From an uncultured Planctomycetota bacterium (lineage in GTDB: Bacteria; Planctomycetota; Planctomycetia; Pirellulales; Thermoguttaceae): DNA of 39,358 bases. A program made the translations under genes and the position numbers. Shown one piece after another: positions 10,107 through 17,758 of the stretch. The first letter of the stretch is position 1. Every line of letters begins with the position of its first letter. The stretch is from contig CADBQY010000057.1 in assembly GCA_902796885.1 (NCBI GenBank), positions 1 through 39,358 of the forward strand, in the 5' to 3' direction. A model generated the notes under the pieces. That model ran no database searches and was not told the origin of the DNA. It saw only the letters and a list, made by a program, of their open reading frames with translations.

Positions 10107-11006
10107 TCAGATCAGATGGTGCGGCGCCGGCGTCGCCGACGAGATCACCTTTTCTTTTTCCCGGTTTCGAATCCTGTCGGCAAGTTCCAGAATCTTATTG
10201 GTGATCCACATGCACGCGGTCGTTCCTTCCCGATAGTCGGCTTCGGCGTACATGTCGACCCGGCCGTCCGAACGCATCTGCTCGACCTGTTTCATCGCCG
10301 CCATGTTCCCTTTCGGATAGATGGCGAAGGTCGAGCCGCCGTTCTGCCCGATCAGCGAGAACGCCGGGACGTCGCTCGGCCCGTCGGCGATATAGATCAT
10401 ATTTTCAAACTGAACCCGACGCAGCTCTTTCGGCACCTTCGAATTCACGTCGATTTCTCGGAGTTTGCCGATCCCCTTATTGATTTCGAAGATGGCGCGC
10501 GTCTTCGTGGTGTTGTCGATGGTGTAGACGATGTCGCCGATCACTCCGGTTTCGTCGTCGAGGAGTTCGCACCCCCAGATCCCGTCGACCAGCGGGACGA
10601 GGTCGGTGCCGCGGATCGTTTCGGCGAATCCGGTGCTGACGATGTAATGCTCGACCTGAATTCCGTATTCGGCGTACGAATCGTCCGCGGTCAACAGCTC
10701 TTTGGTTCGTCGCAGGATTTCGGGGACCCCGGGATAGAACTTCTGTTCTTTTCCGATCTGGCGGAGCTTTTCGTTGTTCAGACCGGGGAACGTGCCGCTG
10801 TGAGCGCACCGAATGAAATGGTTCAGGTAGTAGGTGTCGGCGTTGACGCGGATCCCCCGGGCGCGGGCGATTTCGCCCGGTGCGGCGTTGACTTCGTTCC
10901 AGAACGCCGCCGCGTCGATTCCGTAATCTTTAAAAATCGGATCCTGCATGTGGCCGTCGATCAGCGTCCGATCGAAATCCCAGATAACAGCGATAATGTT
11001 GGCCAT
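10107..11006 (-). CDS. HAD-superfamily phosphatase
   Basis: A 299-residue haloacid-dehalogenase-type hydrolase, probably a cytosolic phosphomonoesterase of unknown substrate. Motif I is DFDRTLID (nucleophile Asp and acid/base Asp, residues 10-17), motif II is IVSTGF near residue 123, a Lys lies in the following helix region, and motif III is [11 protein letters not shown] with the Mg-binding aspartates near residue 209. A large cap of about 90 residues is inserted between motifs I and II. The start ATG at 11006 has CAGGTGA upstream. It is the first gene of a minus-strand HAD-macrodomain pair; a TATAAT-like -10 lies about 65 bases upstream. Confidence 0.88.
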   Translation of the reverse strand: MANIIAVIWDFDRTLIDGHMQDPIFKDYGIDAAAFWNEVNAAPGEIARARGIRVNADTYYLNHFIRCAHSGTFPGLNNEKLRQIGKEQKFYPGVPEILRRTKELLTADDSYAEYGIQVEHYIVSTGFAETIRGTDLVPLVDGIWGCELLDDETGVIGDIVYTIDNTTKTRAIFEINKGIGKLREIDVNSKVPKELRRVQFENMIYIADGPSDVPAFSLIGQNGGSTFAIYPKGNMAAMKQVEQMRSDGRVDMYAEADYREGTTACMWITNKILELADRIRNREKEKVISSATPAPHHLI

Positions 11007-11072
11007 AGACGATCACCTGATTCTTTAATGGTTGTTCCGTTCCCGCGGCGCGGGCGTTTCTTCAACGGAGTT

Positions 11073-11078
11073 ATTATA
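11073..11078 (-). promoter_or_regulatory. Possible -10 element for the HAD-macrodomain genes
   Basis: Read on the minus strand this is a perfect TATAAT preceded by an AT-rich stretch. No convincing -35 lies at 16-18 bases, so this is only a candidate. It lies between the end of the helicase gene and the HAD start codon. Confidence 0.4.
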
Positions 11079-11090
11079 CGCGATTTTAAC

Positions 11091-11151
11091 AAAAAGGGAG
11101 AGCGGCGCCGATATTTTCGCCCGTTTCTTCGGACGTTTTGAAAAGGCGCCG
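11091..11151 (-). terminator. Possible terminator of the Shango-like operon
   Basis: Directly after the helicase stop the minus strand can form an outer CGGCGCC/GGCGCCG stem. It encloses an inner CGTCC/GGGCG hairpin and is followed, after a few pyrimidines, by TTTTT. The spacing between stem and U-run is longer than ideal, so this is a moderate call. Confidence 0.4.
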
Positions 11152-13392
11152 TCAGAGTCCCCGCTCCTTCGCCCAGCCGAAAATCCGTTCTTTCATTCCT
11201 TCGATATCGAGGACTCCGTGAGCGAAGCCTTTCCGAACGAGCTGCTCGGGAACGTATTCGTCGTACTTCTCGAAAACCGGAATCTCTTTCGGATAGACCA
11301 GTTCGAGCGGATCGAACTCTTTCGCCGCCTCGTCGGCCAGAACGCGGTAGAACTCCTCCTCGCCGGCCTGCATGGTGAACTGGATGTAGTACGGCCGGGA
11401 AGAGTTCAGTCCCCGCAGTTCGAGCCGTTTGCCGCAGCGGAGTTTCAAAAAACGTTCCATCGCCAAGAACGCGTAACTACCGAGCCACGGGAAGAGCGCC
11501 CACATTTTCCCTCCCAAGTGAACCAGCGGCGTGCGGGCCATCGCCGATTTTGCGAATTCGGCCCGGGCGTCCGCCAGACGGCAGACCGCGTGGCGCATCA
11601 GATAGGGATATTCGTTCTCTTCGGAAAGGACCTGACGCATCCGTTCCAATATCCGTGTGTGAATGTCGCCGGGACAGTCGCCGAAATAGGCGGGAATGTT
11701 CCCCTTGACCAATGCGCAGTAGACGCTGTGGCGTTGGTGGTCGACCTCTTCGACCACCCAGACCCGTCCGGCGATGGCGATCTTGTCGCCGACCGGCGGC
11801 GGCTTGACGATCGTGCCAAGCTCCTCGGAACCGCTGCGCACCGAGTACTCGACGTTCTCTTGAAAGACGGCGTAAAACTTGTAACTGCCGGTGATCCGCT
11901 CGCCCGTCAGACCGACGATCAACCCTCCGTTTTCGGTGCGGGCGATATGGTCGGTTTCCAAAAGGTGATGCAAGAGAACGCGGTAGTCGTCGGGGGTGAT
12001 TCGCCGAAACGCCGAAAGGGGAAGGACGCGCGAGGCAAGTTCGGCGGGTGTCATCTCGCCGCACGAGGCCAGCATGCTCATCGTCTGATGATAGAGGAGG
12101 CTGAACGGCAGGCGGTCGGTGCGCGGCGGTTCGACGAACCGCTCCTCCACGTAGAGCTGTACCAGCGCGATCCCCTGAATCAGATGCCACGGTATCATGT
12201 CCGGAAGCATGGCGCGGGCTTCGGGGTGCTCTTCGCGCATGACGAACCACATCTCCGACGGATCGCCCCGACGGCCGGTCCGCCCCATTCGCTGTAAGAA
12301 TCCCGATACGGTAAAAGGCGCCTCAAGTTGAAACGCCCGTTCGAGCCGGCCGATATCGATCCCCAGTTCGAGCGTGGCGGTGGCGCAGACCGACATACAC
12401 GAATCGTCGTCTTTCATTTCCTCTTCGGCGCTTTCGCGGTACGAGGCGGAAAGGTTCCCGTGATGGATCAGAAAGCGGTCCGGCTCGCGGTTGGCTTCGC
12501 AATACTGCCGCAGGGACTGACAGACCGCCTCGCACTCTTCGCGCGAGTTGGTAAAGACGAGGCATTTTCTGCCGCGCGTATGTTCGAAGATATAGCCGAT
12601 TCCCGGGTCGGCGGCGGCGGGCGCGGCGTCGGAGGGAGCCTCGACGGTGAGTGCGTCGATCGGTCCGGTCTTCCCCTCGTCGGCCTGGGGCGACGTGTTA
12701 AAAAAGTGTTCCATGGAAAGACGCCAGACTTCGCGTCCGGCCTCGCAGCGGGGGATCGCCGTCTCGCGCCCGCTTCCGGCGGCGAGGAACGTTCCCGCGG
12801 CCTGGGGATTGCCGATCGTCGCCGAAAGACCGACACGGCGGGGATTGCAGCCGGCCGCCTTGCAGAGCCGTTCGATCAGGCAGAAAGTCTGCATTCCGCG
12901 GTCGCCGCGCAGAAGAGAATGTATTTCGTCGATGACGATGAACCGAAGGTCGCCGAAAAGCGATGGAATTTCCATCCGCTTGTTGATCATGAGCGATTCG
13001 AGCGACTCGGGGGTGATTTGGAGGATTCCCGAAGGCTTTTTCAGAAGTTTCCGTTTTCGCGTCTGCGGCACGTCGCCGTGCCAGCGCCAGACCGGAATGT
13101 GCGCCTCTTCGCACAGCTCTTCGAGTCGGCCGAACTGATCGTTGATCAGCGCTTTGAGCGGAGCGATATACAAGACGCCGACGCTTGACGACGGGGATTC
13201 GTCGAGAAGGGTCAGGATCGGAAAGAACGCCGCTTCGGTTTTTCCCGAAGCGGTCGACGCGGTCAGAAGGACGTTCTTGTCGGTGCCGAATATCGCCTCG
13301 CCCGCGCCGTTCTGCACGCCGCGTAGCGACTGCCACCCGCTGCGGTAGATGTAGTCCTGTATGAACGGCGCGTATCGTTCGTAGACGTTCAT
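11152..13392 (-). CDS. sngC: Lhr-like superfamily 2 helicase, Shango SngC-like
   Basis: A 746-residue ATP-dependent DEAD/DEAH-box helicase of the Lhr type. The first RecA domain has TASTASGKTE (Walker A, 44-53), TPESLE (127-132), DEIH (155-158) and SAT (190-192). The second has LVFTNSREECE (about 278-288), ATATLELGIDIG (337-348) and the arginine-finger motif QRMGRTGRRG (367-376). A large C-terminal region without motifs I recognise probably includes the winged-helix and Lhr-core parts. Its ATG overlaps the stop of the ATPase gene by 4 bases (ATGA), so translation is coupled. From memory, Shango combines a TerB-like protein, an ATPase and such a helicase. A BREX BrxHI-like helicase is the main alternative, but no other BREX gene is present. 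Confidence 0.88.
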   Translation of the reverse strand: MNVYERYAPFIQDYIYRSGWQSLRGVQNGAGEAIFGTDKNVLLTASTASGKTEAAFFPILTLLDESPSSSVGVLYIAPLKALINDQFGRLEELCEEAHIPVWRWHGDVPQTRKRKLLKKPSGILQITPESLESLMINKRMEIPSLFGDLRFIVIDEIHSLLRGDRGMQTFCLIERLCKAAGCNPRRVGLSATIGNPQAAGTFLAAGSGRETAIPRCEAGREVWRLSMEHFFNTSPQADEGKTGPIDALTVEAPSDAAPAAADPGIGYIFEHTRGRKCLVFTNSREECEAVCQSLRQYCEANREPDRFLIHHGNLSASYRESAEEEMKDDDSCMSVCATATLELGIDIGRLERAFQLEAPFTVSGFLQRMGRTGRRGDPSEMWFVMREEHPEARAMLPDMIPWHLIQGIALVQLYVEERFVEPPRTDRLPFSLLYHQTMSMLASCGEMTPAELASRVLPLSAFRRITPDDYRVLLHHLLETDHIARTENGGLIVGLTGERITGSYKFYAVFQENVEYSVRSGSEELGTIVKPPPVGDKIAIAGRVWVVEEVDHQRHSVYCALVKGNIPAYFGDCPGDIHTRILERMRQVLSEENEYPYLMRHAVCRLADARAEFAKSAMARTPLVHLGGKMWALFPWLGSYAFLAMERFLKLRCGKRLELRGLNSSRPYYIQFTMQAGEEEFYRVLADEAAKEFDPLELVYPKEIPVFEKYDEYVPEQLVRKGFAHGVLDIEGMKERIFGWAKERGL

Positions 13393-14720
13393 AGGGTGAA
13401 TTCCGTATAGTTCCCCTCGCCCTTGTCCGAGACGGCTTCCGATTCGGCGTAGGCGAATTCGTCGCTTCGGAGGATATCTTCCAGTCCGAGTTTCGGGTTC
13501 TGATAGAGAAGGTCGAGCAGTTCGATGAAGTCGCGGATCACTTCCCGAGGCGTGATGTTTTGGTCGGCGCCGATCCGGCCGTATTCAATTTTGATGAACC
13601 GGGCGAGTTCGTCGGCGGACGGCTTGCGGCCGTGCCCGTAGAGGTCTTTGTGCATTTGCGCGAGTTTTTCGCAAAGGACGAGCATCTCTTCGGCGGTCAG
13701 CGCTTCAAGCCGTATGACCGGCGCCAAAAGGTCGCGCGCTCCGGGACGCGAGAACTTCCCTTCGGCCAGACGCGAACGGAGCGCCTCGTAGCTGTAGACG
13801 CCGCGCCTTTTGTCCTCGATCGCCTGGGGGGTCGCCCCCATGATGATTCCCAGGTATTTCGCCTTTCCCTGAAGGGTGTCGTTGTACATCGTCAGCATCT
13901 TTTCATAGTTGTACTGACGGGTCACCGTATGCGGGATTTTGAAGATATTGACCAGCTCGTCGATCATGATCATCATTCCGGTATATCCGGCGTGGCGGAA
14001 GAAGACGGCGAAAAGTTTGAGGTAGTCGTACCAGTCGCTGTCCGTCACGATGATGTTGACCCCGAGATCGTTTTTCGCCTCCCGTTTTTGAACGTATTCG
14101 CCGCGGAACCACCGGGTGACTTTGGCCTTCGTTTTGTCGTCGCCGTCGATATACGCATGGTAATAGAGCGAAAGGAGCCGGGCGAACTCGAATCCATGGA
14201 CCAGTTCGCTCACCGCCCGGGTCACGGCGATAATTTTTTGGTCGACCGCCCGTGTGAGCGCCGGGTCGCCGGGCGCCAGACCTGTTTCTTGCGCCGCTTC
14301 GGTCTGCACCGAGCTGATCCAGCGGTCGAGGACAAGCGAAAGGGCGCCCCCTTCCGGCTTTGTCTTGGTCGACAGATTTCCGATCAGCTCGCGGTAGGTG
14401 GCCAGCCCCTGCCCCTGCGTGCCGTGCAGGCGCCGTTCGGGGGAGAGGTCGGCGTCGGCGACGATGAACCCCCGGTCCATCACATAGTTGCGGATCGTCT
14501 GAATCAGAAAACTCTTTCCCGATCCGTAGCGTCCCACGACGAACCGGAACGAGGCGCCCCCTTCGCCGATGACGTCGACGTCGTGCAGAAGCGCCTCGAT
14601 TTCGTTCTTCCGCCCGACGGCGATGTAGGGAAGTCCGATGCGCGGCACCACGCCTCCCTTGAGCGAGTTCAGAACCGTCTGCGCGATACGCCGCGGCACC
14701 CGTCTGGTTTCTTCGGTCAT
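13389..14720 (-). CDS. sngB: DUF2791-type P-loop ATPase, Shango SngB-like (BrxD-related)
   Basis: A 443-residue ATP-binding protein of the DUF2791 family, also found as BrxD in some BREX systems. Walker A is GRYGSGKS (63-70). Walker B is MMIMIDE (249-255), and a sensor-like GIIMGATP lies at 291-298. The N-terminus (RIAQTVLNSLKGGVVPRIG, then YIAVGRKNE) is typical of the family as I know it. The C-terminal third is helical and ends in a short acidic tail. The start ATG overlaps the TerB-protein stop as ATGA, and its own stop overlaps the helicase start in the same way, so the three proteins are made from one coupled message. The likely role is an AAA+-like motor or switch working with the helicase in phage defence. 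Confidence 0.88.
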   Translation of the reverse strand: MTEETRRVPRRIAQTVLNSLKGGVVPRIGLPYIAVGRKNEIEALLHDVDVIGEGGASFRFVVGRYGSGKSFLIQTIRNYVMDRGFIVADADLSPERRLHGTQGQGLATYRELIGNLSTKTKPEGGALSLVLDRWISSVQTEAAQETGLAPGDPALTRAVDQKIIAVTRAVSELVHGFEFARLLSLYYHAYIDGDDKTKAKVTRWFRGEYVQKREAKNDLGVNIIVTDSDWYDYLKLFAVFFRHAGYTGMMIMIDELVNIFKIPHTVTRQYNYEKMLTMYNDTLQGKAKYLGIIMGATPQAIEDKRRGVYSYEALRSRLAEGKFSRPGARDLLAPVIRLEALTAEEMLVLCEKLAQMHKDLYGHGRKPSADELARFIKIEYGRIGADQNITPREVIRDFIELLDLLYQNPKLGLEDILRSDEFAYAESEAVSDKGEGNYTEFTL

Positions 14721-16588
14721 CCGGTTTCTCCTCTGACAATTTTCGCGATATCGTCACGGTAATCCTCGACGAGGGCGATCGTGTTTCCGTCGCATTCCAG
14801 CGCGTTGTCGCCCAGCAGCTCGAAAAGAGCCTCGTTGATCCGGTCGGTCACTACCGAGGGAATCAAGCGTTCGGCACGGATCCGTCCGGCGGGATCGTTC
14901 CCCTCGATCAGCGCGGTCAGGACGGCGGTGTGTGTCTCGTCGAGACCGGCGGCAGGCACCGTTCCGGTCGGTTCGGCGGACGGAGCTGAGGGGAGGGGCG
15001 GCTCGTTCGGCGGAACGGCCGGTTCGGGTTGGATCGCCTCGGCGCCGTCCTGTTCCTCTTCGGTCAGAAGTCGTTCGCGGGTGATCGCCGCGTCGCGGCG
15101 GATATGTTCGATTTCGGACAGACTCAATGTAACCGTCGGACGGGCGGCTTCGGCCCTCGCGCGGTCTTCGGCGGCAAAGAATTCTTCGATGAATGACGTG
15201 ATCCAGGCGTCGCTCGGCTTCTCTTTGAGATAATGTCCGGCCTTCATCCTTCTACGAAAGATTCTATCCGTTTCCCGGATTACGGCAAGTAAGCGGTTTC
15301 GGTCGAAGTGGAGGTTTCCGTATCGCTTTTCGTACCATCGGCCGTCGCGGCATCGATAGGACCGGCAGACCGAAAGCTCGTAATCCGCGTCGCGCGCGCG
15401 GTTTTCCTCCCAGTAGATCGCGTTCGACAGGGGGTACCATCGATAGGGTCGCCGCTTCCCGAAACAGGCGGCGAAGAGGTTCTCGCCCCCGATCCGGCAC
15501 GTTTCGGAAAGAAACCGCCAAATCGCGGCGAAGAGGCGCTTCGCCTCCTTTTCGTCCCGCTTAAAGATGAACGTCCGCGACATCGCGCGGTCGCCGAAAT
15601 GAAGGAGCGCCGCGAAGATTTCTTCGTCGGTGTGCGCTTTCGGCAATTTCAAAACCGAAAGCTTCGCGTCTTTCGCCAGATCGTCCGGATTGGCGTAGGC
15701 CAGCGCCGTTTCGACGGGGAGATTGTGGATTACCGCGTACTCGAACATCCAGCGGCGCAGGTTCCTCCGAATTCCCGGCTCGCCGATTCCCGAGTCGAGG
15801 TAGCCGGTCTCGAACGCCCTGATCTTTTCAAACGTCTCTTCCGGTGAGCCGGCGCCGATTCCGCAGAGGAGTTCGTAGAGATAGAGATACGCCAACGACG
15901 TGGCGATCGGTTCGTAGACCCCCTTCCGAACCCGCGTCCGCCATCCGAAATAACCGCGCAGCTGCCGCAGACTCAGGTCGTTGTACGTAGGGAAGTAGTG
16001 GAGAAAACCTTCCGTCCAGACGGCGTCGTCCTCGTAGTCTTCCATGAACTTTGCCTGGCGGAAGAAGCTTTCGGCGTCGCGGCCATAGCCGAACGGACGG
16101 CCGCCGAAACGTTTTTTCATCTCCAGAATTTTTCGGGGGACCTCTTCGCGGACCGGGGGAGGAGCGGACGGAACCGCCGAGAGCGGCGTCTCACGGTAGA
16201 TCTCGGTCTTTTCGAACGGGGAAGTGTCGAGCGTGATCGTATATCCGCGACGGCGTTCGTCTTGTATCGCGCGGTCGAAAAGGGAAAAGACGGTTTCCGG
16301 AACGGTCTCGTCTCCGAAAACGACCCCCACCCACCGATACCCGGTCATCCGGAACGGAAGAGTCACGAAAGGCGCGCGAAGATCCGAAAGGGTCCGCTGT
16401 CCGCATTTGATGTCGCACTGTTCGGTCTCTTCGCCGGTTTTTTTGTCGCGCAGACGCATCAAAAGCGCCGCCCAATGACCCGTCTTCGGGTCGGCGAGAA
16501 CTGAAAAACCGGGGAAAGAGTCCCATTTGAACTCTTCCCTGATCCCGTATTTTTCCGCGGCGTAGTCGATCAGTTCCGAAAGTCTCAA
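14717..16588 (-). CDS. sngA: TerB-N/TerB-C protein with YjbR-like N-terminus, Shango SngA-like
   Basis: A 623-residue protein. Residues 1-118 look like an MmcQ/YjbR-type domain: LIDYAAEKYGI, FPGFSVLADPKTGHW, then RMTGYRWVGVVFGD and FSLFDRA. Residues 175-390 fit TerB-N: YFPTYNDLSLRQLRGYFGWR, then YLYLYELL. Residues 480-620 fit TerB-C: VTLSLSEIEHIRRDA, then INEALFELLGDN and LVEDYRDDI. A Pro/Glu-rich linker (515-550) lies inside the last part. I see no separate central TerB core. The start is TTG at 16588: an in-frame stop lies directly before it, GAGGT lies 5 bases upstream, and it matches the expected N-terminus of relatives as I remember them. The gene overlaps a small ORF upstream (TTGA) and the ATPase downstream (ATGA). 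Confidence 0.87.
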   Translation of the reverse strand: MRLSELIDYAAEKYGIREEFKWDSFPGFSVLADPKTGHWAALLMRLRDKKTGEETEQCDIKCGQRTLSDLRAPFVTLPFRMTGYRWVGVVFGDETVPETVFSLFDRAIQDERRRGYTITLDTSPFEKTEIYRETPLSAVPSAPPPVREEVPRKILEMKKRFGGRPFGYGRDAESFFRQAKFMEDYEDDAVWTEGFLHYFPTYNDLSLRQLRGYFGWRTRVRKGVYEPIATSLAYLYLYELLCGIGAGSPEETFEKIRAFETGYLDSGIGEPGIRRNLRRWMFEYAVIHNLPVETALAYANPDDLAKDAKLSVLKLPKAHTDEEIFAALLHFGDRAMSRTFIFKRDEKEAKRLFAAIWRFLSETCRIGGENLFAACFGKRRPYRWYPLSNAIYWEENRARDADYELSVCRSYRCRDGRWYEKRYGNLHFDRNRLLAVIRETDRIFRRRMKAGHYLKEKPSDAWITSFIEEFFAAEDRARAEAARPTVTLSLSEIEHIRRDAAITRERLLTEEEQDGAEAIQPEPAVPPNEPPLPSAPSAEPTGTVPAAGLDETHTAVLTALIEGNDPAGRIRAERLIPSVVTDRINEALFELLGDNALECDGNTIALVEDYRDDIAKIVRGETG

Positions 16589-16746
16589 TCAATACCTCGC
16601 CGGGTGCGGGAATTGTCGGAAGAAAAGGGACGACGCAACGGGGCGTCCCCCGCGGGGGCGAACGCAAAGTGTTTCGCAAAGAATCCGACCGACATTGTCT
16701 CCGGAGAGTTCTTCTCTTTTCCTTCGAGCGTGAAATTTTCAAGCAT
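16585..16746 (-). CDS. Small ORF leading the Shango-like operon (53 codons), function unknown
   Basis: I do not recognise this product. It is 53 residues, starts MLENFTLEGKEK and ends basic (SRTRRGID). Three things favour a real gene or leader peptide. There is a strong AAAAGGA site 5 bases before its ATG. It is the first ATG with a usable leader after the predicted promoter. Its stop overlaps the TTG start of the TerB gene as TTGA, the same coupling seen at the next two junctions. Against it are the lack of any recognisable domain and weak GC bias at third positions. The frame is open to ATG 16818, but that start would leave almost no leader. The coding stretch contains GC-rich inverted repeats (16629-16680), so it could also act as an attenuator. 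Confidence 0.4.
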   Translation of the reverse strand: MLENFTLEGKEKNSPETMSVGFFAKHFAFAPAGDAPLRRPFSSDNSRTRRGID

Positions 16747-16832
16747 CGTCTTCCTTTTCCCATTTCCGACGGATGAAACGTCGGCGGTCGAGCGGTTTCT
16801 TATTCCGCTCGCCTCCATATCGCAATACTATG

Positions 16833-16861
16833 ATCGTACATTCCGACGGAATCATTGTCAA
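16833..16861 (-). promoter_or_regulatory. Sigma-70-type promoter of the Shango-like operon
   Basis: On the minus strand TTGACA (16861-16856) and TACGAT (16838-16833) are separated by exactly 17 bases. The predicted start is near 16826, giving an 80-base leader to the small ORF. The -35 matches consensus exactly. The divergent cytochrome promoter begins about 30 bases away. Confidence 0.7.
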
Positions 16862-16892
16862 TCTTTCAGTTCCTTCCTCCGCGCGTCGAAAC

Positions 16893-16921
16893 TTGATTAT
16901 CGGTGCCTCTTCCGCTAGAAT
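16893..16921 (+). promoter_or_regulatory. Sigma-70-type promoter of the DUF4405 gene
   Basis: TTGATT (16893-16898) and TAGAAT (16916-16921) are separated by 17 bases. The predicted start is about 70 bases before the GTG start of the cytochrome gene. Together with the oppositely directed Shango promoter it fills the 250-base gap between the small ORF and position 16997. Confidence 0.6.
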
Positions 16922-16996
16922 AGACCTGTTCCCGGAAGGAAGAAGTTCGCGCGGAACGGACGTTACGGTCAAAAAACGGCGGGGGAAAAACGCACG

Positions 16997-17680
16997 GTGA
17001 AACGAATCGCGATCGAAACCGCCATGGCGGTCCTCCTTCTCCTTCTGATGGCGTACTCCCTTGTCGGCGAGACGTTTCATGAAATAGCCGGTACCGCGGC
17101 GTTTTGTCTTTTTCTCCTCCATCACCGTCGCCGCCGCGCGTGGTACCGCGCTTTTTTTCGCGGTTCCTATCCGCCCGGTCGTCTTTTCAACTCGGCTTTG
17201 GACGTTCTCCTTTTGGTCTGGATGGCACTCCAACCGCTCAGCGGCTTGTTGATTTCAAAACATCTCTACACCTTCGTTCAGATTTCCGGATTGACCTCTC
17301 CGGCTCGCGAAGCGCACCTTCTGCTGGCGTACTGGGGGTTTCTCCTCCTCGCCGTCCATACCGGCGCGCACCTTCCCCCGCCGATCAGGCGCTTGGCCGC
17401 CAAGGGAAAAACCGGGAAACGCGCCGCGTTTTTCATTTCGGTCCTTTGGTTCTTCGCCGCCTTTTACGGATGCCGCGCTTTTGCCCAACGCCGAATGGTC
17501 GATTACCTTTTCCATCGTGCGGGGTTCGTCTTTCTCGATTTCAACGAGCCGCGAATTTTCTTTTTTCTTGACTATATCGCGATCGCTCTTCTTTTCGCCG
17601 GCGCCGGGGCGCTGACCGCCGAGGCGCTCTCCCGGTTCGGGAAGAAGAGATTGGCCCCGCCAAACGCGGAGCGCGTATAG
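16997..17680 (+). CDS. DUF4405-like membrane b-type cytochrome
   Basis: A 227-residue integral membrane protein with about five hydrophobic helices. Histidines sit in helices as expected for haem b ligands: FHEIAG...LFLLHH in the second helix region and REAHLLLAYWGF...AVHTGAHL in a later pair. This HExxG and HxxxxH-rich layout resembles DUF4405, the flavinylation-associated cytochrome family. Such proteins are thought to pass electrons across the membrane to flavinylated extracytoplasmic partners. No FMN-binding domain protein or ApbE is visible nearby. The start is GTG at 16997 with GGGGGA about 9 bases upstream. The lpxK promoter overlaps its stop codon. Confidence 0.7.
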   Translation: MKRIAIETAMAVLLLLLMAYSLVGETFHEIAGTAAFCLFLLHHRRRRAWYRAFFRGSYPPGRLFNSALDVLLLVWMALQPLSGLLISKHLYTFVQISGLTSPAREAHLLLAYWGFLLLAVHTGAHLPPPIRRLAAKGKTGKRAAFFISVLWFFAAFYGCRAFAQRRMVDYLFHRAGFVFLDFNEPRIFFFLDYIAIALLFAGAGALTAEALSRFGKKRLAPPNAERV

Positions 17681-17706
17681 ACCTTTTTCTTCCCTTTCGG
17701 TATAAT
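17678..17706 (+). promoter_or_regulatory. Sigma-70-type promoter of lpxK
   Basis: TAGACC (17678-17683) lies 17 bases before a perfect TATAAT (17701-17706). The -35 overlaps the stop codon of the preceding gene. The predicted leader to the GTG start is about 45 bases. Confidence 0.6.
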
Positions 17707-17758
17707 GCCCGCGGACAGAAAAGTAAGCCGCAAGCCGGCATAGGGGGCGATTCGAAAC

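Noticed and set aside
11152-16588. Interpretation as a BREX locus
   Set aside because: The ATPase and helicase resemble BrxD and BrxHI, but no pglZ, pglX, brxL, brxA, brxB or brxC is present and the TerB protein points to Shango instead.
16690-16818. Longer version of the small ORF starting at ATG 16818
   Set aside because: The predicted transcript begins about 8 bases before this ATG and no ribosome binding site fits; ATG 16746 has a strong one.
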